10,905 nt of DNA from Thoreauomyces humboldtii (Eukaryota > Chytridiomycota > Chytridiomycetes > Spizellomycetales > Powellomycetaceae): assembly GCA_027596035.1 (NCBI GenBank), contig JADGJA010000774.1:1-10905 (forward strand). The letters are read 5' to 3'. Under the pieces are notes generated by a model. That model worked only from the letters and a program-made list of their open reading frames with translations. It had not been told where the DNA came from and made no database searches. Positions 7,493-10,905 of the stretch are shown here, piece by piece (within the stretch, counting starts at the first letter, position 1; each line of letters starts with the position of its first letter). The position numbers and the translations under genes were made by a program.

Positions 7493-8680
7493 ACCGCCGA
7501 GATGGATGAGTCACAGTCACCAAAATGACGGGTGCTGTCGATGGAAACACGAGAAACACCACGCAGGTCCAGATGCATCGGACACGGGCTGACAGGTCGC
7601 CATGCAACACGGTTGACATCCTCCGGATGGAAGGCCCACCCGTGGGAATAAACTCATCCAAGGGTCGTTGGGACGGGCTAGGTGAGCACGACTGTCAAGC
7701 TTGAGCAAGGGTTCGGTTCACGAGGGATATGCCGATTGCCGTCATTGGGATCAGCTCTCCAGAAGCACTTGCCGACGACGAGAACGTTGCACTTGATCTC
7801 AATTTCTCTTCTCAAAGAAACTATACATGTACGTAGGAACAGATGCCTAACAGGAGTGTGGCACACGGGGATGGAATAGGTACGTATGGATCCGGAATGC
7901 CCCACCATGAAAGGTCTTGGCAGACCGTGGGAAAATGAAGCCTTGCTCGGAACAACCGAGGAAACGGCCACTGACCATCCTCCACCGCAAACCGACCGAC
8001 CCTCTCCCCGAGAGGCTCCTACCGGCATCGGAGTCCTACTAGTGCTGCGCACTGATGGGGAACAACAAGTCGATGAATGACCGTTGTTGTGAGCGGCTCT
8101 GAGATGGTTGGACGGCGCGGAGATAATCGGAGAGTGACTGTGCGACGTTCCGGCCTCTTCCGTCTCTTTTTTTGACACGTGTCAGAAGGAAATGATCTCA
8201 CCTCACTCTCTCCTTTCCAAACCAATGCAGGGCGAACGGCAGCCAGACCACAGTATGCAGCATACAGTACATGCATGCATGAGTATACGGGAGATCCATG
8301 GACACTTGTCGGATGGTCGGATCTGCATGGAAGAGGAAGGACAACAAGGGACATCCATGCCCATGCCATGCGGGTAACCTCCCATCTTTTTTTTTCTCTT
8401 TCCTCTTGCACGAGGCGTCGACTCGCTCTGCGAGCGAGCACAGGCACGCGCGCGCTGCCCAAGGGTACCGGTACCCCCAAAATTGTCGAGAGTCTCTGCA
8501 CTGCGGGAAGCCCCCCCGGCTCCCCGGCGTCCTCTGCCCGCTTCGCACCTTTTCTTTTGCCTCTGGGAAAACGAACACACGGAACCTTGCAAGATACAAT
8601 CACACATATCCATCCCAGTGAAGACATAGCGCATCGTCATCCCACCACCATCCCACCCTTTACCCTCCAACCAAACACAC
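7493..8680 (+). promoter_or_regulatory. Upstream region of the lipid-droplet-protein-like gene
   Basis: No gene was recognised here; open frames on both strands lack family motifs. Visible elements are an E-box palindrome (GACACGTGTC, 8174-8183), a CATGCATGCATG run near 8271-8282, a poly-T/CT tract (about 8384-8406), and a GGGTACCGGTACCC palindrome (8463-8476). A pyrimidine/CA-rich stretch precedes the putative 5' UTR splice donor at 8681. Transcription probably starts in the last 200-300 bp, which is inference only. Confidence 0.5.
8174..8183. promoter_or_regulatory. E-box palindrome (CACGTG core)
   Basis: GACACGTGTC is a perfect 10-bp palindrome with the CACGTG core bound by bHLH factors in fungi. 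It lies about 500 bp before the putative 5' UTR intron. Function is inferred from the motif alone. Confidence 0.35.
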
Positions 8681-8972
8681 GTAAGTCATGGCTCTACGGC
8701 TGGCTCGGGCGGTCCACTCCAGAAGGATCCCTCTGCCATGCGTCCGTGATCCTTTCGCCATTTCACTGTTATGTGGCGCACCGTTTCCCTCGTTCGTCGC
8801 ACTTCCGAAACCTTCCCAGTCACTAACGTCGTCTCTCCCTTCTATCGTCTCCTTCTTCCTTCTCCCGTGCCGATCGTCCTCGCTGTATCGATTATCTTAG
8901 GTAGGCAGACCTGTCAGTGGGTGTGTGCTCGGTTCTTCGCTGCTCGCAGTGGTCTCACCCTTTGTCTCGCAG
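8681..8972 (+). other. Putative 5' UTR intron
   Basis: The donor GTAAGT at 8681 follows a leader-like CA/CT-rich stretch ending ACACAC. The best acceptor is CTCGCAG ending at 8972, 14 bases before the start codon; TTAG at 8900 and CGCAG at 8949 are alternatives. CTAAC at 8823-8827 is a good branch-point match and would suit the nearer acceptor at 8900. Long leader introns are common in strongly expressed basidiomycete genes. Confidence 0.5.
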
Positions 8973-8986
8973 CCTTCATCTTCAAA

Positions 8987-9880
8987 ATGACCACCTACCA
9001 GAACCAGAACGTCCAGCTCAACGGCGATGCCGCCGTCCAGAAGACCAAGGAGACTGCCCAGAAGGCAACCCGTGCCGTCCAGGAGCAGGTCAACGGCGCA
9101 AAGCCCTACATCAGCGACTTCACAAAGTCCTCGAAGGACGCCGTCGCTCCTCAGGTAGCCGTTGCTGCCGAGTTCGCCCAAGGCGCCGCATCCCAAGCTC
9201 AACAGACTGCCCAGTCCGTCGCCGGAAAGGCTCGCTCGGCCGCGACGTCGGCCCAGAACGGTGCCACCAAGGCCGTCGGCACCACCATCGGCATCGCTCG
9301 CGCTTCCGTCAGCGCCGGAGTCAACGCCAGCCGCGCCGCCGCCAACCTCACCTTCGGAGGCGTCGCCAAGGGCATCCGATTCTACGTTCAGACCACCGCC
9401 TCCGTCATCGGTGCCGGAGTCGGAGCCGCTTCGGCCGTCACCAACTACGCCGTAGGAACCGCCAGCTCGGTCGCCAACAAGGCCGTCGACACGACAAAGA
9501 ACGTCGTCACCTACACCGCCACCACCACTCACAGCGTCGCCCAGCGCGTCCTTCCCGTCAGCATCGTCGACCGCGTCGACACCACCTACGAGACGCTCGC
9601 CAACGCTGCTGCGGCTCCCATCGAGACCGCCAAGCAGGTCCTTCCCAAGAACGTCTCGGGCGCCCTCGAATGGTCCGTCAACACGGCCGTTAACACGAAG
9701 GACCGCACTGTCTGCGCCGTGTACTCGACCAAGGAGATGGTCGTCGGAACGGCCGTGGGAACCGTCAACAACGTCGTATCCACCCTGGACGCTGCCGACA
9801 GGCGGTACATGGACAACGCTGCCCACCACTGGGAGGGAGTCACCTCGACCTTCCCCAGCAACAAGGCGCAAACTGCGTGA
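8987..9880 (+). CDS. Perilipin-like lipid-droplet protein candidate (297 aa)
   Basis: I chose ATG 8987 because it sits in TTCAAAATGACC (A at -3) and the C-ending codon preference starts there. The same frame stays open upstream to 8771, but that part lies in the putative leader intron and has different codon use. The protein is rich in Ala, Val, Thr, Ser and Asn, with no signal peptide. Residues 15-100 form repeated amphipathic helices (KTKETAQKATRAVQEQV, QAQQTAQSVAGKARSAATSA), as in perilipins and LEA-like proteins. A moderately hydrophobic Gly/Ala/Val stretch at about 128-165 (KGIRFYVQTTASVIGAGVG onward) could insert in a lipid monolayer. The C-terminal part has VLPVSIVDRVDTTYETL and a tail with RRYMDNAAHHWEGV. 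This resembles fungal lipid-droplet coat proteins such as the abundant Ldp1 of oleaginous red yeasts; I infer the function from composition and helix pattern, not from a diagnostic motif. Other options are an LEA-like stress protein or an apolipoprotein-like protein. No intron within. Confidence 0.75.
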   Translation: MTTYQNQNVQLNGDAAVQKTKETAQKATRAVQEQVNGAKPYISDFTKSSKDAVAPQVAVAAEFAQGAASQAQQTAQSVAGKARSAATSAQNGATKAVGTTIGIARASVSAGVNASRAAANLTFGGVAKGIRFYVQTTASVIGAGVGAASAVTNYAVGTASSVANKAVDTTKNVVTYTATTTHSVAQRVLPVSIVDRVDTTYETLANAAAAPIETAKQVLPKNVSGALEWSVNTAVNTKDRTVCAVYSTKEMVVGTAVGTVNNVVSTLDAADRRYMDNAAHHWEGVTSTFPSNKAQTA

Positions 9881-10905
9881 AAGAAAGAAAAAGCGTGTTG
9901 CCTCTGAGAGAGCCGCAGGTAAGGAGGAAATCGGATCGCATCCCATCGTCCTTCGTCATGCTCACGCTCCCTCGATTCTCAGATTCTATCTCCCCATCCG
10001 TTTTCCATTCCCTTTTCTCCTCCCCATGATGATCTTTCGACCATCGACACATGCACCAATATCATCAAACCCGCCCTCTATCCAACTCCGTTGCCTCTCG
10101 ATCCCTTCTTCTCTTGTGCTTTTTCAATGCTCCTTTCTTTTTCCTTTGGGCCCTCTTCCTTTACGCGCACTTGTCGTCGTCCTTTATGTGTCTCATTTTC
10201 CTTCCTTCTTCTTTCTACCTGTTGCACCTTTCGTAACCCTCCCTTTCTTTTCCAACCTTTCCTTCTCGTTACGACGGGGGCAATGACAACCTTTTATTTT
10301 AATGACAAACGATTCCTGGGGGTTTTGGTCTTCCCAAATGTGGTCGAGCTGTGTTTTGTGGCGACTATCGGGTCAACAGAGCTTTTTCAACTAGACCGAC
10401 AGCATGATGGAGCGTTGAACAAGGTGATTCGTAGGTGAACCAATGACCGAGAATTTCAGATTGATTCTCTATACATGGATAGCCACTGACTCTGACATAT
10501 GCACAGGTTCCTTCGAATGCACCTGCAGAACGCTCTCCCGTCGCTCGGAAGTGGTGAGCAGAAAGCCAGGAGGAGGAGAACCAGGATGGACGCTATGGCG
10601 GGAAAGCTGCCGAAGGATATTAGAGACTGTCTCGTAGGCACGAAGCATCAAGAGACCATCTGCGTTCGCCTCCTTTTGATAAATAAGGTATCTGCTCTAC
10701 TCTCATACTCTGTCAGGAGAGGGATCGAGCACTTCTCGCTTGCTCATCCTGAGGGTGCCTTTGCTTTCGTCGGATGGTCCTGCAGTTCTTGTTGGAGAGG
10801 TCTGAGCTGACTGAGCATCGTCGCAGCGAAAGAGGATCTGCTTCTTGTCCGAACCTGCTGGACGGCATGGCGATATTTCTTCCCCCGCTCTCCCCAAACC
10901 ACCCC
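9881..10905 (+). other. 3' flank without a recognised gene
   Basis: Positions 9960-10280 are strongly pyrimidine-rich (CT runs, TTCTTTT), which keeps frames open on the plus strand without coding character. From about 10300 the composition evens out. Short frames (for example 10499-10810 plus and 10703-10897 minus) show no known motif and lack the C-ending codon bias. No canonical AATAAA was seen near the stop. The end of the window may cut an unrelated gene. Confidence 0.5.
9919..9982 (+). other. Possible 3' UTR intron
   Basis: CAG followed by GTAAGG begins at 9919, and a pyrimidine-rich run ends in TTCTCAG at 9982, giving a 64-nt GT-AG segment just after the stop codon. It could equally be chance. 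Confidence 0.25.

Noticed and set aside
8019..8670. Several 130-215 aa frames on both strands upstream of the droplet-protein gene
   Set aside because: Mutually overlapping, low-complexity and with no recognisable motif; the region behaves as promoter DNA.
8771..8986. Extension of the droplet-protein frame to an upstream ATG (369 aa)
   Set aside because: Different codon use, poor start context, overlap with a probable leader intron, and no amphipathic pattern before ATG 8987.
8917..9693. 258-aa Arg/Pro-rich plus-strand frame inside the droplet-protein gene
   Set aside because: Shadow of the real gene: the shifted reading of C-ending codons produces Arg/Pro/His runs with no family resemblance.
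10499..10810. 103-aa plus-strand frame near the right edge
   Set aside because: No motif, no codon bias like the neighbouring gene, and opposing frames are also open.

Overview
The window looks like fungal nuclear DNA, most likely from a basidiomycete. The evidence is short GT-AG introns (83 and 89 nt) in an argininosuccinate lyase relic, a degenerate Ty1/copia retrotransposon with fungal-type gag and pol, and one expressed-looking gene with strongly C-ending codons and a probable 5' UTR intron. I cannot name the species. A red yeast, smut or related lineage would fit, but that is a guess.

Layout. Positions 34-878 (minus) hold the C-terminal half of an argininosuccinate lyase gene. It is a pseudogene: the N-terminal half is missing, two codons of the conserved YNKDLQ block have become stops, and a 104-bp Tc1/mariner-type MITE sits in the last exon with a TA target duplication. 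The missing 5' half is replaced by what looks like the end of a second copia-type element (a tRNA-iMet half-primer site at 982-995 and an LTR-like stretch beyond it). Positions about 1236-2542 hold no recognisable gene. Positions 2543-3197 carry a short tandem repeat and three copies of a roughly 150-bp unit. Positions 3198-7492 (minus) are a decayed Ty1/copia element: a short 5' LTR, a primer-binding site matching the 5' half of initiator tRNA-Met, then gag, protease, integrase and reverse transcriptase. It is broken by about five frameshifts and five in-frame stops, and no RNase H or 3' LTR is recognisable.

Positions 7493-8680 are upstream DNA for the only intact gene, an alanine-rich amphipathic protein of 297 aa at 8987-9880 (plus). 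It resembles fungal perilipin-like lipid-droplet coat proteins. A putative 5' UTR intron lies in front of it. Positions 9881-10905 are its 3' flank, with no further gene I can support.

Overall this is a transposon graveyard (two copia relics, one MITE, a dead metabolic gene, small repeats) beside one well-preserved housekeeping-type gene. I found no coherent new multi-gene system. The most interesting signals are the MITE in a coding exon, the extended tRNA-iMet homology next to the copia LTR, and the second half-tRNA primer site exactly where the lyase gene is cut off.
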